Source: Arthrobacter cheniae (GTDB taxonomy: Bacteria > Actinomycetota > Actinomycetes > Actinomycetales > Micrococcaceae). Taken from it: DNA of 64,000 bases. This document shows positions 43,167 through 52,094 of this stretch, in pieces. Position numbers and translations under genes: made by a program. The notes under the pieces were generated by a model. That model was not told the DNA's origin, searched no databases, and saw only the letters and a program-made list of their open reading frames with translations. The DNA lies in assembly GCF_003602275.1 (NCBI RefSeq), contig NZ_QZVT01000003.1:1-64000 (forward strand), written 5' to 3'. Every line of letters begins with the position of its first letter. Position 1 is the first letter of the stretch.

Positions 43167-43778
43167 ATGGAGTCCCAGCACTATTTCAGCGCGCAACCGT
43201 CCGGACCGGACACGCGCAAACCCCTTTCCGTCGTCCTTGCCGGCGAACGGCGGGAACTCGTCACGTCCTCGGGTCTCTTCAGCCCCGACGGAGTCGACAA
43301 GGGGACGGCCATCCTGCTCGACACCGTGCCGGCCCCTGAGGGTTCGCGACTCCTCGATATCGGTTGTGGCTGGGGCCCGATCGCCCTTACGATGGCGCTC
43401 GCGTCACCGGATGCGGAGGTCTACGCCATCGATGTCAATGAGCGGTGTATCGCGCTCACTGCCGAGAATGCACAACGCCTCGGCCTCGACAACGTCACAG
43501 CAGGCACCCCCGACGACGTCGACCCGTCCCTCCAGTTCGACACCATCTGGTCCAACCCCCCGATCCGGATCGGCAAGCAGGAGCTGCACGCGCTGCTGCT
43601 CCGCTGGCTGCCCCGACTCGCTCCGGATGGACGCGCGTGGCTCGTGGTGCAGAAGAACCTCGGCGCCGACTCGCTCCAGCGATGGGTCGCGGGAGAGCTC
43701 GGCGAGGGGTTCACCGTGCGTCGGGCGGAGACGTCGAAGTCATTTCGGATCATCGAGGTGCACCGGGTCGTCGCCTGA
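43167..43778 (+). CDS. class I SAM methyltransferase, RsmC-like
   Basis: 203-residue protein with the SAM-binding motif DIGCGWGPIAL at about 64-74 and the guanine-N2 methyltransferase motif SNPPIR (about 122-127), as in RsmC and RlmG. It is shorter than E. coli RsmC because only the catalytic half is present. The target is probably rRNA guanine. It begins after a divergent 121-bp gap with hflX and converges on dapF. Confidence 0.87.
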   Translation: MESQHYFSAQPSGPDTRKPLSVVLAGERRELVTSSGLFSPDGVDKGTAILLDTVPAPEGSRLLDIGCGWGPIALTMALASPDAEVYAIDVNERCIALTAENAQRLGLDNVTAGTPDDVDPSLQFDTIWSNPPIRIGKQELHALLLRWLPRLAPDGRAWLVVQKNLGADSLQRWVAGELGEGFTVRRAETSKSFRIIEVHRVVA

Positions 43779-43814
43779 GGCGTCCGCTGCCTTCGGAAGG
43801 CCCGCAGCCCACGG

Positions 43815-44780
43815 CTAGGCCCCGGGCAGCAGGATTCCCTCCGCTACGAGGACGGCCGGCCCACTGAGCTGGACGTGCTCGCGGCCTTCGGGTCCGTCGA
43901 AGAACGTCACGCCGACGACACCGCCGGGTACGGTCACGAGCCATTGGGCCGGTGCTCCCTCGCCGGCCCAGAACCGCGTGGCTGCAGCTGCAGCACACGC
44001 GCCGGTTCCACAGGACTGCGTCTCGCCGACACCCCGCTCATGGACGCGCATGGTCAGCCGGCCGACGCCGTCCTCCCCTACCAGCGGGTCCGCTGGAACG
44101 ACGAGCTCGACGTTGGTGCCCTCGGGGGGCAGGGGTCGGACGGCCGGTGCGCGGTGCAGTTCGGTACGGTCGAGCTCTGTCTGTTCAGCCAGCGCGACGA
44201 CGGTGTGCGGGTTGCCCATGCTGATGGACAGGGCCGGACGGTCCACGTCGAGCCCCCCGATGGCGACGAGGGAGTCCATGCCGCGCGCGACCGCGGCGTC
44301 CGGGACGATGAATTCCCAGGGGCCCATGTCGACGGCGTAGCCGTCACCCGACCGGGTGACCCGCTTGACGCCGCCACGCGTGCCGATCGCCAGTTCGCCG
44401 CCCTCCGGGAGCTCGGCTGCCGACCTGGTCAGGAGGAAGTGCGCGAAGACGCGCACTCCGTTTCCGCACATCTCGGATACCGACCCGTCACCGTTGCGGT
44501 AGTCCATGAACCACTCCGCAGCGGGGTCCGTCTGCAGGAGCGCGCGGCCCTCGGGCAACGCGGACGACCGGACTGCGCGGATGTAACCATCCGCGCCGAT
44601 ACCGCGGTGACGGTCGCACAGGGCCGCGACGAACGCGGCGTCCGTCGGCGCCTCGCCCTCGGGATCGAGCGTCAGGACGAAGTCGTTACCCGTTCCGTGG
44701 CCCTTGGTGAAGGGCAGCCGGGAGGACTGCTGGGTGGGGCTTGCCGTGGGGGCTGCGGTGTCGCCGCGGAAGTCGGTCAC
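43815..44780 (-). CDS. dapF: diaminopimelate epimerase
   Basis: Makes meso-diaminopimelate for lysine and peptidoglycan. It has 321 residues. The two catalytic cysteines are Cys105 ([10 protein letters not shown]) and Cys257 ([11 protein letters not shown]). [13 protein letters not shown] near the N-terminus is the family start. The GTG start lies 4 bp after the miaA stop, with AGGA upstream. About 20 N-terminal residues are unconserved. Confidence 0.95.
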   Translation of the reverse strand: MTDFRGDTAAPTASPTQQSSRLPFTKGHGTGNDFVLTLDPEGEAPTDAAFVAALCDRHRGIGADGYIRAVRSSALPEGRALLQTDPAAEWFMDYRNGDGSVSEMCGNGVRVFAHFLLTRSAAELPEGGELAIGTRGGVKRVTRSGDGYAVDMGPWEFIVPDAAVARGMDSLVAIGGLDVDRPALSISMGNPHTVVALAEQTELDRTELHRAPAVRPLPPEGTNVELVVPADPLVGEDGVGRLTMRVHERGVGETQSCGTGACAAAAATRFWAGEGAPAQWLVTVPGGVVGVTFFDGPEGREHVQLSGPAVLVAEGILLPGA

Positions 44781-44784
44781 CGTC

Positions 44785-45696
44785 CTAGGATAGGTCCCCG
44801 GAGCTGCGCACGAGCCCAACGGCTGTCTCGACGATTCCCGGCTCCTGCCAGTCCAACCAGTCGACGCGCGGGTCGCCGCGGAACCAGGTGAGCTGGCGTC
44901 GGGCGAAACGACGGGTGGCGCCGATCGTGTCCTCGATCGCTTCCGATTCGGTCAGGGCGCCGTCGAGGACCTGGAGGAACTGACCGTAGCCGAGGGCTCG
45001 GGATGCTGTCCGGCCGTTCCTCAGGCCGGCCGCTGCCAGCTGCTCGACCTCCGAGAGCAGACCCTTCCGGACCATGCCGAGGACGCGGTCGGCGAGCCGT
45101 TCCCGCAGGAGGTCGCGGTCGACGCGGAGCCCGATCTGGACCGCCGGCTGGTGGTATTCACGGCGTGGCATGAAGGCGCTGAACGGGCGGCCGCTGATCT
45201 CGTGGACCTCCAGGGCCCGGATGAGTCGACGGTCGTCCTCGATACGCTCGGCCGACACGGGATCCACGAGCCGGAGGCGTTCCCGGAAGACAGAGCTGCC
45301 CGCGTCGGCGAGCTCCGCCTCCAGTCGGGCACGGACGGCAGGGTCGGTCGGTGGGAAGTCGAGCCGATCGAGGGCCGCCCGGATGTAGAGCCCGGAACCG
45401 CCGACCAGGACAGGCACACGGCCGCGACCGCGGATCGCGTCGATGCTGCTCCGCGCATCCTGCTGATAGGCGGCGACGCTCGCTTCCTCCGTGATATCGA
45501 GGACATCCAGCAGATGGTGTTCGATCCCCTGCCGCTCCTCCGGTGGGAGCTTGGCCGTGCCGATGTCCATGCCGCGGTAGAACTGCAGGGCATCGGCATT
45601 GATGACCTCGCCGTCCAGCCGTTGCGCGAGCGCCACGCCGAGGTCGGACTTGCCGGAACCCGTAGGGCCCACGACGGCGATGACCGGCAGGGTCAA
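44785..45696 (-). CDS. miaA: tRNA dimethylallyltransferase
   Basis: Adds the dimethylallyl group to A37 of tRNAs that read UNN codons. The 303-residue product has the P-loop GPTGSGKS at 10-17, the [15 protein letters not shown] segment and GGSGLYIRA. Its product is the substrate of MiaB, whose gene ends within the miaA start (4-bp overlap). Confidence 0.96.
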   Translation of the reverse strand: MTLPVIAVVGPTGSGKSDLGVALAQRLDGEVINADALQFYRGMDIGTAKLPPEERQGIEHHLLDVLDITEEASVAAYQQDARSSIDAIRGRGRVPVLVGGSGLYIRAALDRLDFPPTDPAVRARLEAELADAGSSVFRERLRLVDPVSAERIEDDRRLIRALEVHEISGRPFSAFMPRREYHQPAVQIGLRVDRDLLRERLADRVLGMVRKGLLSEVEQLAAAGLRNGRTASRALGYGQFLQVLDGALTESEAIEDTIGATRRFARRQLTWFRGDPRVDWLDWQEPGIVETAVGLVRSSGDLS

Positions 45697-47234
45697 CGAG
45701 CGTTCCCCCGCACGGGCAGCGCCGGCATTCCCAGCGAGACCGCACGTGGGGCGGCGTCCGACACGGCGGGGACGCTGCAGGATTCGGCCTGGCTCCTGTC
45801 CCAGGCATCGCCCGCACGGGATCGGCGCAGGGAGTACTGGCCGGGCATCGGATCGGACAGCAGGTGGAAGGATGCCGCCTCGGTGATCAGTAGCGTGACG
45901 ACATCACCCGGACGCGGGGTCCCCGCTCCCTCGGGTACGGAGAAGTGGACCAGACGCTGGTCACGGGCCCGCCCGGTGAGGCGATGGGTCTCGCTCCCCT
46001 TGCGGCCCTGCTGGTCGGTGACGAGCACCTCGACCCGTTTGCCGACCTGACGTGCGTTCTCCTCACGCGCGATCCGATCCTGGAGAGCGGTCAACCGCTC
46101 GAAGCGTTCCTGGACGACGGCCTTGGACAGCTGATCGGGCAGGTCGGCCGCCGGGGTGCCCGGGCGCCTGGAGTACTGGAAGGTGAACGCTGTCGCGAAG
46201 CGGGACTGTTCGACGACGTCGAGCGTCGCCTGGAAGTCCTCCTCGGTCTCTCCGGGGAAACCCACGATGATGTCGGTCGAGATGGCAGCATCCGGCATGC
46301 GTTCCCGGACGCGCTCCAGGATGCCGAGGAACCGGGAGGAGCGGTAGGACCGGCGCATGGCCTTGAGGACCCGGTCCGATCCCGACTGCAGGGGCATGTG
46401 CAGTTGGGGCATCACGTTCGGCGTCTCTGCCATGGCGTCGATCACGTCGTCGGTGAAGGCTGCCGGGTGCGGGCTCGTGAAGCGCACGCGCTCGAGCCCC
46501 TCGATGGAACCGCAGGCGCGTAGGAGCTTGGCGAAGGCACCCCGGTCCCCGAACTCGACGCCGTAGGAGTTGACGTTCTGTCCGAGGAGGGTGACCTCGA
46601 CGGCGCCGTCCGCCACGAGCGCCTCGATCTCGGCGAGGATCTCGCCGGGCCGTCGGTCGCGCTCCTTGCCCCGGAGCGCGGGGACGATGCAGAACGTGCA
46701 GGTGTTGTTGCAGCCTACGGAGATCGAGACCCAGCCCGCGTAGACGGATTCACGCCTGGTCGGGAGCGTGGACGGAAAGACGTCGAGGGACTCGAGGATC
46801 TCCAGCTGAGCTTCCTGGTTGTGGCGGGCGCGCTGCAGCAGGGCGGGCAGGGCTCCGATGTTGTGGGTTCCGAAGACTGCATCGACCCACGGGGCCTTCG
46901 CGAGGATCGTTTCCCGATCCTTCTGCGCGAGGCAGCCGCCGACCGCGATCTGCATGTCGGGCCGTTCGTCCTTCACTGCTTTGAGCATGCCGAGGTTCCC
47001 GTACAGCTTGTTGTCCGCATTCTCGCGGACGGCACACGTGTTGAAGACGACGACGTCAGCCTGACCGTCCTCGACGCGGGTCAGGCCGGCATCCTCGAGC
47101 AATCCGGAGATCCGCTCGGAGTCGTGCACGTTCATCTGGCAGCCGAAGGTCCGCACCTCATAGGTACGGGTTCCGGCAGGCTCCGGCGGGCGCGCGAAAC
47201 CGCTGGTGTTGTCGAGGGGGGTGGGAAGTGTCAT
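45693..47234 (-). CDS. miaB: tRNA-2-methylthio-N6-dimethylallyladenosine synthase
   Basis: Radical SAM methylthiotransferase for A37 of tRNA. The UPF0004 cluster cysteines are Cys32, Cys67 and Cys101. The radical SAM cluster is GCNNTCTFC (Cys175, 179, 182). The TRAM domain follows (about 395-470). At 513 residues, the C-terminal 40 are an unconserved extension. The ATG at 47234 has AAGGG upstream; GTG 47240 is a near alternative. Confidence 0.95.
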   Translation of the reverse strand: MTLPTPLDNTSGFARPPEPAGTRTYEVRTFGCQMNVHDSERISGLLEDAGLTRVEDGQADVVVFNTCAVRENADNKLYGNLGMLKAVKDERPDMQIAVGGCLAQKDRETILAKAPWVDAVFGTHNIGALPALLQRARHNQEAQLEILESLDVFPSTLPTRRESVYAGWVSISVGCNNTCTFCIVPALRGKERDRRPGEILAEIEALVADGAVEVTLLGQNVNSYGVEFGDRGAFAKLLRACGSIEGLERVRFTSPHPAAFTDDVIDAMAETPNVMPQLHMPLQSGSDRVLKAMRRSYRSSRFLGILERVRERMPDAAISTDIIVGFPGETEEDFQATLDVVEQSRFATAFTFQYSRRPGTPAADLPDQLSKAVVQERFERLTALQDRIAREENARQVGKRVEVLVTDQQGRKGSETHRLTGRARDQRLVHFSVPEGAGTPRPGDVVTLLITEAASFHLLSDPMPGQYSLRRSRAGDAWDRSQAESCSVPAVSDAAPRAVSLGMPALPVRGNAR

Positions 47235-47295
47235 GCTCACACCCTTAAGCCTACGACTGGCGCCCGGGACGCCCACAATCGCGGCGCACGGCCCC

Positions 47296-48270
47296 TCACT
47301 CCGATGCTTCCGACGCCGCCGCGTCAGCCAGAACGTCCTTAACGATCGAGAAGGCACTACCCGGGTTGTATCCCTTCCGGGCGAGGACACCGACGAGGCG
47401 GCGTATCTCCTTGTCCCGCTCTGCGCGGTCGGACAGGTCGGCACCACCGCGACGCTTGCGGCGGACGACCTCACGGGCCTGCTCGAGTTCATCCTCGTCG
47501 GAGATGTGCTGCAGGGCGTCTTCCGCCAGTTCCGTATCGATTCCCTTGTCGGCGAGCTCGCGACGCAGGGATGATCTGGACAACGACTTCGCTGCGGTGC
47601 GCGTCCGTACCCACATGCGGGCGAACTCCGCGTCGTCGATCAGTTGCACCTCCTCGAACCGGTCCAGCAGCGCAGCGGCAACCGCCGGAGGAACCTCCCT
47701 TTCGGCAAGTTTCCGGTTGAGTTGCTGACGGCTCCGGGCCCCCAGGGCCAGCTGGCGCAGCATGACGGACCGACCCTCCGACGCCCACTCCTCGTCGCTC
47801 CTGGTCGCAGTGCCGTCCGCAGGATCACCGTCGATGGCCGGGGTCGAGCCGGGATACCGCCCCGCAGCATCGCCTGCGCGGTGCCTCTTCGGCCGACGTC
47901 CTCCGTCGGCCGAAGGCCCTGTGCCCTCGTCCGCCGTGGAAGCATCGGCAGAGGATCCGACGACAGGGCCGAAAGGATCATCGAACGGGCGACCGCCGGC
48001 GCCTCGGGGGCGTCGGCGTTCAGGCGCCTTGATCGGTCCCTTCCCGGTCTGTTGCGCTCCGCGCTTCTTGCCGGTACCGAACGACGATGAACTACCGAAG
48101 GAGGACGAGCTACCGAAGGACGAGGACGCCGAGCGTTTCAGCCCTTTGCGCTTGGAGGGAGTGCGCCCGCCCTCCGGCTCGGGACCTGGCGGCTCAGCAG
48201 AGCTGTCGGAACCGAACCGGTCGAAGGAAGCTCCCCAGCCGCCCGATGGGGAGCCGACGTCGCGTGGCAT
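47296..48270 (-). CDS. recX: RecX with long low-complexity N-terminal extension
   Basis: Modulator of RecA filaments. The RecX core begins near residue 165 ([20 protein letters not shown]) and includes [20 protein letters not shown] and [14 protein letters not shown]. The whole protein is 324 residues against about 150-220 usual. The first 160 residues are polar and basic, with an SSSFG repeat. It lies 5 bp after recA. Because RecX cores occur at the right place and in frame, the extension looks genuine unless a downstream start is used. Confidence 0.93.
   Translation of the reverse strand: MPRDVGSPSGGWGASFDRFGSDSSAEPPGPEPEGGRTPSKRKGLKRSASSSFGSSSSFGSSSSFGTGKKRGAQQTGKGPIKAPERRRPRGAGGRPFDDPFGPVVGSSADASTADEGTGPSADGGRRPKRHRAGDAAGRYPGSTPAIDGDPADGTATRSDEEWASEGRSVMLRQLALGARSRQQLNRKLAEREVPPAVAAALLDRFEEVQLIDDAEFARMWVRTRTAAKSLSRSSLRRELADKGIDTELAEDALQHISDEDELEQAREVVRRKRRGGADLSDRAERDKEIRRLVGVLARKGYNPGSAFSIVKDVLADAAASEASE
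48075..48128. repeat. 18-bp tandem repeat in recX
   Basis: Three copies of an 18-bp unit starting TACCGAA at 48075, 48093 and 48111 encode the SSFGSS repeat. Copies differ at a few positions. In frame. Confidence 0.8.
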
Positions 48271-48275
48271 GCGGG

Positions 48276-49319
48276 CTACTCGCCGCTGACGGCCTTGAGC
48301 TTGGGCGCTTCCGGCTCTGCGGGCTGCACGCCGATACCCAGCTTGACCCTGATCTTCTGCTCGAGCTCGTCGGCCAGGCCGGGATTGTCGATGAGGAACT
48401 TGCGCGCGTTTTCCTTGCCCTGGCCCAGCTGGTCGCCGTCGTAGGTGAACCAGGCACCCGACTTCTTGACCAGCCCGTTCTCGACTCCGACGTCGATGAG
48501 ACCGCCCTCACGGGAGATCCCATATCCGTACAGGATGTCGAACTCGGCCTGCTTGAAGGGCGGGGCCATCTTGTTCTTGACGATCTTGGCGCGGGTCCGG
48601 TTACCGACCGGATTCACGCCTTCCTTGAGGGTCTCGATGCGGCGCACATCGATACGGACCGACGCGTAGAACTTCAGCGCCTTACCACCCGTGGTGGTCT
48701 CGGGACTTCCGAAGAAAACGCCGATCTTCTCGCGCAACTGGTTGATGAAGATGGCTGTCGTCTTGGTCTGGCTCAGGCGACCGGTGATCTTTCGCAGGGC
48801 CTGGCTCATCAGTCGGGCCTGCAGACCGACATGGCTGTCACCCATCTCTCCCTCGATCTCGGCACGCGGCACGAGTGCGGCGACGGAGTCGATCACGACG
48901 ATGTCGATGGAACCCGATCCGATCAGCATGTCCATGATCTCGAGTGCCTGCTCACCGGTGTCGGGCTGTGACACGAGGAGTGCGTCCGTGTCGACGCCGA
49001 GCCTCTTGGCGTACTCAGGATCCAGGGCGTGCTCGGCATCGATGAAGGCAGCAATACCGCCGTTGCGCTGGGCGCTGGCGACTGCATGCAGGGCGACGGT
49101 GGTCTTACCGGAGGATTCCGGACCGTAGATCTCGACGACCCTGCCGCGCGGAAGGCCGCCTATGCCGAGTGCCGCGTCCAGCGCGATGGAACTCGTGGAG
49201 ATGGTTTCGATGGGAGCCCTGATCTCGTCTCCGAGACGCATGATCGAACCCTTGCCGTACTGCTTGTCAATCTGAGCGAGAGCTGCTTCGAGGGCTTTCT
49301 CGCGGTCTGGAGCGGCCAT
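48276..49319 (-). CDS. recA: recombinase RecA
   Basis: Strand exchange and SOS coprotease, 347 residues. Walker A is GPESSGKT at about 66-73. [20 protein letters not shown] and the [14 protein letters not shown] segment are conserved. The C-terminal acidic tail is short. A LexA box and promoter lie about 130-155 bp upstream. recX follows after 5 bp. Confidence 0.98.
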   Translation of the reverse strand: MAAPDREKALEAALAQIDKQYGKGSIMRLGDEIRAPIETISTSSIALDAALGIGGLPRGRVVEIYGPESSGKTTVALHAVASAQRNGGIAAFIDAEHALDPEYAKRLGVDTDALLVSQPDTGEQALEIMDMLIGSGSIDIVVIDSVAALVPRAEIEGEMGDSHVGLQARLMSQALRKITGRLSQTKTTAIFINQLREKIGVFFGSPETTTGGKALKFYASVRIDVRRIETLKEGVNPVGNRTRAKIVKNKMAPPFKQAEFDILYGYGISREGGLIDVGVENGLVKKSGAWFTYDGDQLGQGKENARKFLIDNPGLADELEQKIRVKLGIGVQPAEPEAPKLKAVSGE

Positions 49320-49446
49320 TCTTCACCTCGGTTTTACTCATGGCCAACAGGCCTGTTTACGTGTTCGTTCCGACTGTATTCGTCTGCGCCGACAGTTTGA
49401 GGTGAGCCTGCCGCTATGTGCACAAGAGTGCTCCGCCTCCATGGAT

Positions 49447-49475
49447 ATTCTATCCCTGTCCGAACAGATATTCGA
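49447..49475 (-). promoter_or_regulatory. recA promoter with LexA box
   Basis: The minus strand has TAGAAT (-10, 49447-49452), a 17-bp spacer and TCGAAT as a weak -35. A LexA box, CCGAACAGATATTCGA on the plus strand (49460-49475), differs from the consensus at two fixed positions and overlaps the -35 and spacer. The leader would be about 120 nt. Confidence 0.75.
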
Positions 49476-49521
49476 TTAATCAGTCCGCGTCCCGCGTGTT
49501 CGATCACCCGTGGAGGCACCC

Positions 49522-49740
49522 TCAGCGGGGCTTGATATCCCTGCCGAGCCACCGCTCCTTCGGCACGTCCTGGGCGCGACATACTGCCTCCCATACCGCC
49601 TTCGGGTCCGCCCCGGCCTTGAGGGCCTCGGCCGCGGTCCTGTCACCGAGGCGATCCACCACGAGATCCCGGGCGAGGGACCGTGAATACTGCTCTCCGA
49701 ACTCGTCGTCCATCAGTCGCCAGAAGTCGCTCAACCGCAT
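49522..49740 (-). CDS. DUF3046 protein
   Basis: 72-residue protein of unknown function, a regular neighbour of recA in Actinobacteria. It begins MRLSDFWRLMDDEFGEQY and includes the LARDLVVDRLGDRTAAEAL segment. It lies upstream of recA on the same strand, but the recA promoter and its LexA box lie between the two. Confidence 0.88.
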   Translation of the reverse strand: MRLSDFWRLMDDEFGEQYSRSLARDLVVDRLGDRTAAEALKAGADPKAVWEAVCRAQDVPKERWLGRDIKPR

Positions 49741-49813
49741 GTGGAGTTCCCTGCTTTCGTCGTCGATCGGGATCGGTGTGGTCCTACATGGTGTCGACCC
49801 CCTCGCGGAACCC

Positions 49814-49826
49814 TACAATGGCCCCA
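49814..49826 (+). promoter_or_regulatory. leaderless promoter of the MarR gene
   Basis: TACAAT (-10, 49814-49819) is followed by 6 nt and then the ATG, so transcription would start on or next to the ATG. No Shine-Dalgarno sequence exists. The -35 is poorly defined (near 49791-49796). Confidence 0.55.
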
Positions 49827-50335
49827 TGAACGCGAAGCCGAGCACCACCGAACCCGGCCCGGGCCTTGCAGCCTACCCCGGTGACGATGCAGACACAGAC
49901 GCTGCCATCGAGGCCCTCGAGCAACAGCTGAGCATGCTGTGGCGACGCGCCAGGTCCAACTCCTACAAGGTGGCCCGGCGCGTGCACCCCGATATGGAGC
50001 CCGCCGCCTACGGTCTCCTCGTGATCCTCCAACGGGAGGGATCCATGCGCCTGACGGACATCGCGGCCAGCGTCGGGGTCGGCAAGCCGTCGGTGAGCCG
50101 CCAGATCGCGATGCTCGAGCAACTCGGGCTGGTCCAGAAGGAAGCTGATCCGCTCGACGGGCGCGCGCAGTCCATCTCACTCACAGCGGCAGGAACCCGC
50201 CAGCTCGAGGCGGCCCAGACGGCGCGCAAACAGGCATTCCATCAGCTGATGGAGGACTGGGAGGTCGAGGACCTGACGCGGCTCGGTACCCTGATCGCCC
50301 AGCTGAACAACACCTACACCAAGGACAACTGGTAG
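49826..50335 (+). CDS. MarR family regulator
   Basis: 169-residue winged-helix dimer. The DNA-binding part is ILQREGSMRLTDIAASVGVG with KPSVSRQIAMLEQLGLVQK, then the wing DPLDGRAQSISLTAAG. The N-terminal 35 residues are acidic. The target and ligand are unknown; no transporter is adjacent. It is probably translated from a leaderless mRNA. Confidence 0.88.
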   Translation: MNAKPSTTEPGPGLAAYPGDDADTDAAIEALEQQLSMLWRRARSNSYKVARRVHPDMEPAAYGLLVILQREGSMRLTDIAASVGVGKPSVSRQIAMLEQLGLVQKEADPLDGRAQSISLTAAGTRQLEAAQTARKQAFHQLMEDWEVEDLTRLGTLIAQLNNTYTKDNW

Positions 50336-50344
50336 CAGACAGCA

Positions 50345-50376
50345 GGAAGGCCCGTCCCCACGGGGACGGGCCTTCC
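50345..50376. terminator. bidirectional terminator after the MarR gene
   Basis: A 14-15 bp perfect stem (50345-50358 with 50363-50376) with a 4-nt loop, followed by TTGT on the plus strand. It also lies just past the clgR stop on the minus strand. Confidence 0.85.
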
Positions 50377-50389
50377 TTGTCGTGGGCGA

Positions 50390-50830
50390 CTAGCGGTTCG
50401 TGGCCGCAAGTCCCCGACGGAAGTCGTCATTGAGTTCATCGGTCAGGTCATCCCCGAATTCCCGGGAGAACTCCTGGGGGATGGTATCCGGGATGGATAC
50501 CCCTTCTGCTTCTGCCAGGCGGTCGCTGACTTCCCGCAGCATCGAGGAAAGCGGCACCTCGAGTGCACTGCAGATTGATGAGAGGAGTTCAGAGGATGCT
50601 TCCTTCTGTCCACGCTCGACCTCGCTGAGGTATCCGAGGGAAACCCTCGCACTGTGCGACACCTCACGCAGGGTACGGCCCTGGCGCTGGCGTACGTCCC
50701 TGAGGACGTCACCGATCTCATGGCGGAGAACCACCAATTTGCGCTCCTTGGGCTTGCGTTGTGCATCATCTGCCAACCCCACATCACGCCAACGGACCAC
50801 GCCGTTTACGGATACGGGCTGCTTTACCAT
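50390..50830 (-). CDS. clgR: ClgR-type XRE family regulator
   Basis: 146-residue activator of Clp protease genes in known Actinobacteria. The XRE helix-turn-helix spans about 36-97: [40 protein letters not shown]. Its position next to cinA and pgsA3 matches Rv2745c. The C-terminal tail ends RRGLAATNR. ClgR is known to be degraded by the Clp protease, and whether this tail is the signal is unclear. A 21-bp palindrome lies 29 bp upstream. Confidence 0.85.
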   Translation of the reverse strand: MVKQPVSVNGVVRWRDVGLADDAQRKPKERKLVVLRHEIGDVLRDVRQRQGRTLREVSHSARVSLGYLSEVERGQKEASSELLSSICSALEVPLSSMLREVSDRLAEAEGVSIPDTIPQEFSREFGDDLTDELNDDFRRGLAATNR

Positions 50831-50858
50831 CTGTATCGCCTTGCTCCCTCATATGTGC

Positions 50859-50879
50859 GGCACACCATATCGGTGTGCC
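50859..50879. promoter_or_regulatory. palindrome upstream of clgR
   Basis: GGCACACC (50859-50866) and GGTGTGCC (50872-50879) form a perfect 8-bp inverted repeat around ATATC. It lies in the clgR upstream region, 72 bp after the cinA stop. No T-run follows on the minus strand, so an operator is more likely than a terminator. It does not match the published ClgR consensus as I know it. Confidence 0.55.
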
Positions 50880-50951
50880 CCGTGATGATGACCTGCCCGA
50901 TCTGCTTGAGCTTAGATCGCCAACCCTATCAACGGCCGGCAGTGTTTATAA

Positions 50952-51479
50952 CTAACCCCGTTGACGGTTTGTTCCCTTCGACAGCTCCTGGAGGAGCTCG
51001 ATCAGGACGGCGTCGCGTGTGGCCTCCCGGACCGCGTCGCGACCTCCGGGGAAGTGGTGCTCGAACGTCGCCGTATGTGATGCCGTCGAAATCGCGGTGA
51101 AGACGGTGCCTACGGCCTTTCCCTCGTGGGCTGCGGGACCGGCGACGCCCGTGGTAGCGACGCCGATATCGGCCGCCAGAGCGAGCCGGGCACCGTTCGC
51201 CATGGCGGCGGCGACACGGGGATCGACGGCGCCGGCGGTCGCCAGTAGCTGCGCATCGACGTTCAGGAGTTTTTCCTTGACGGCGACCTGGTAGGCGACT
51301 ATGCCGCCCTGGAGGACGGCCGAAGCACCCGGTACATCGGCGAGTACCGAGGCGACCATCCCGGCTGTGAGGGACTCCGCGGTGGCGATGGTGAGACCGA
51401 GTCGGGACGCGAGTGCGACGACGTCGGCTGCAGCTGCGGGCCGTTCCTTTCGCCCGGGCTCTACTCCTCCTGCGGTCAC
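50952..51479 (-). CDS. CinA C-terminal family protein (nicotinamide-nucleotide amidohydrolase)
   Basis: 175-residue single-domain protein corresponding to the C-terminal half of CinA. TIATAESLTAGMVASVLADV, GGIVAYQVAVKEKLL and TGVAGPAAHEGKAVGTVF are diagnostic. Family members deamidate NMN in pyridine-nucleotide salvage. The GTG start is placed after an 11-bp tandem duplication (CGGTCACCCTT, 51473-51494 on the plus strand) that also creates a second, non-productive GTG. It lies 18 bp after pgsA. Confidence 0.87.
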   Translation of the reverse strand: MTAGGVEPGRKERPAAAADVVALASRLGLTIATAESLTAGMVASVLADVPGASAVLQGGIVAYQVAVKEKLLNVDAQLLATAGAVDPRVAAAMANGARLALAADIGVATTGVAGPAAHEGKAVGTVFTAISTASHTATFEHHFPGGRDAVREATRDAVLIELLQELSKGTNRQRG

Positions 51480-51497
51480 CCTTCGGTCACCCTTCGC

Positions 51498-52085
51498 TCA
51501 TCGGCGTGCGCCAGCCCGAAGACGGATCGCCTGGAGGACGTAGTCGACGCCGGTCACCACGGTGATGACGACCGCGGCTGCCATCACGGCTGCGGCGACC
51601 CACCAGGTCCACTCTCCGGCGATCGCCTGCAGCGGGATGAGGAACAGCAGGATGGCCACGGTCTGGACGACGGTCTTCAGCTTGCCGCCGCGGGACGCCG
51701 GCATCACGCCGTATCTGATGACGGCGAAACGGAGCACGGTGATGCCGAGCTCCCGCGCGAGGATGACGACCGTGACCCACCACCACAGCTCACCCAGGAC
51801 GGACAGCAGGACCAGCGCGGATCCGATGAGGAGCTTGTCGGCGATCGGATCGGCGATCTTGCCGAAGTCGGTGATCAGGCCCCTGCTGCGGGCGAGGTCG
51901 CCGTCGAGCTTGTCGGTGTAGATCGCCACGACGAACGTGGCGACCGCCAGCCATCGGTACAATCCGGAGCGCCCGTCGTCGAGCAGGAGGAACCAGATGA
52001 AGAACGGGACCAGGAGGATCCGCACGACGGTCAGGACGTTTGCGATGTTCAGCACCGGTACCGCCGGGCTCGGGGAGCTACTCAC
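51498..52085 (-). CDS. pgsA: CDP-diacylglycerol-glycerol-3-phosphate 3-phosphatidyltransferase
   Basis: Membrane enzyme of phosphatidylglycerol synthesis, 195 residues. The CDP-alcohol phosphotransferase motif is present as DGDLARSRGLITDFGKIADP with the last Asp in IAD. Several hydrophobic helices include LLVPFFIWFLLL and LIPLQAIAGEWTWWVAAAVM. By position (next to clgR and ftsK) it corresponds to the PgsA3 type; the exact alcohol substrate is inferred. Confidence 0.9.
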   Translation of the reverse strand: MSSSPSPAVPVLNIANVLTVVRILLVPFFIWFLLLDDGRSGLYRWLAVATFVVAIYTDKLDGDLARSRGLITDFGKIADPIADKLLIGSALVLLSVLGELWWWVTVVILARELGITVLRFAVIRYGVMPASRGGKLKTVVQTVAILLFLIPLQAIAGEWTWWVAAAVMAAAVVITVVTGVDYVLQAIRLRAGARR

Positions 52086-52094
52086 GATGTCAGG

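Noticed and set aside
43789..43801. Terminator between the RsmC-like gene and dapF
   Set aside because: GCCTTCGGAAGGC can form a 5-bp hairpin, but the stem is short and no T-run follows.
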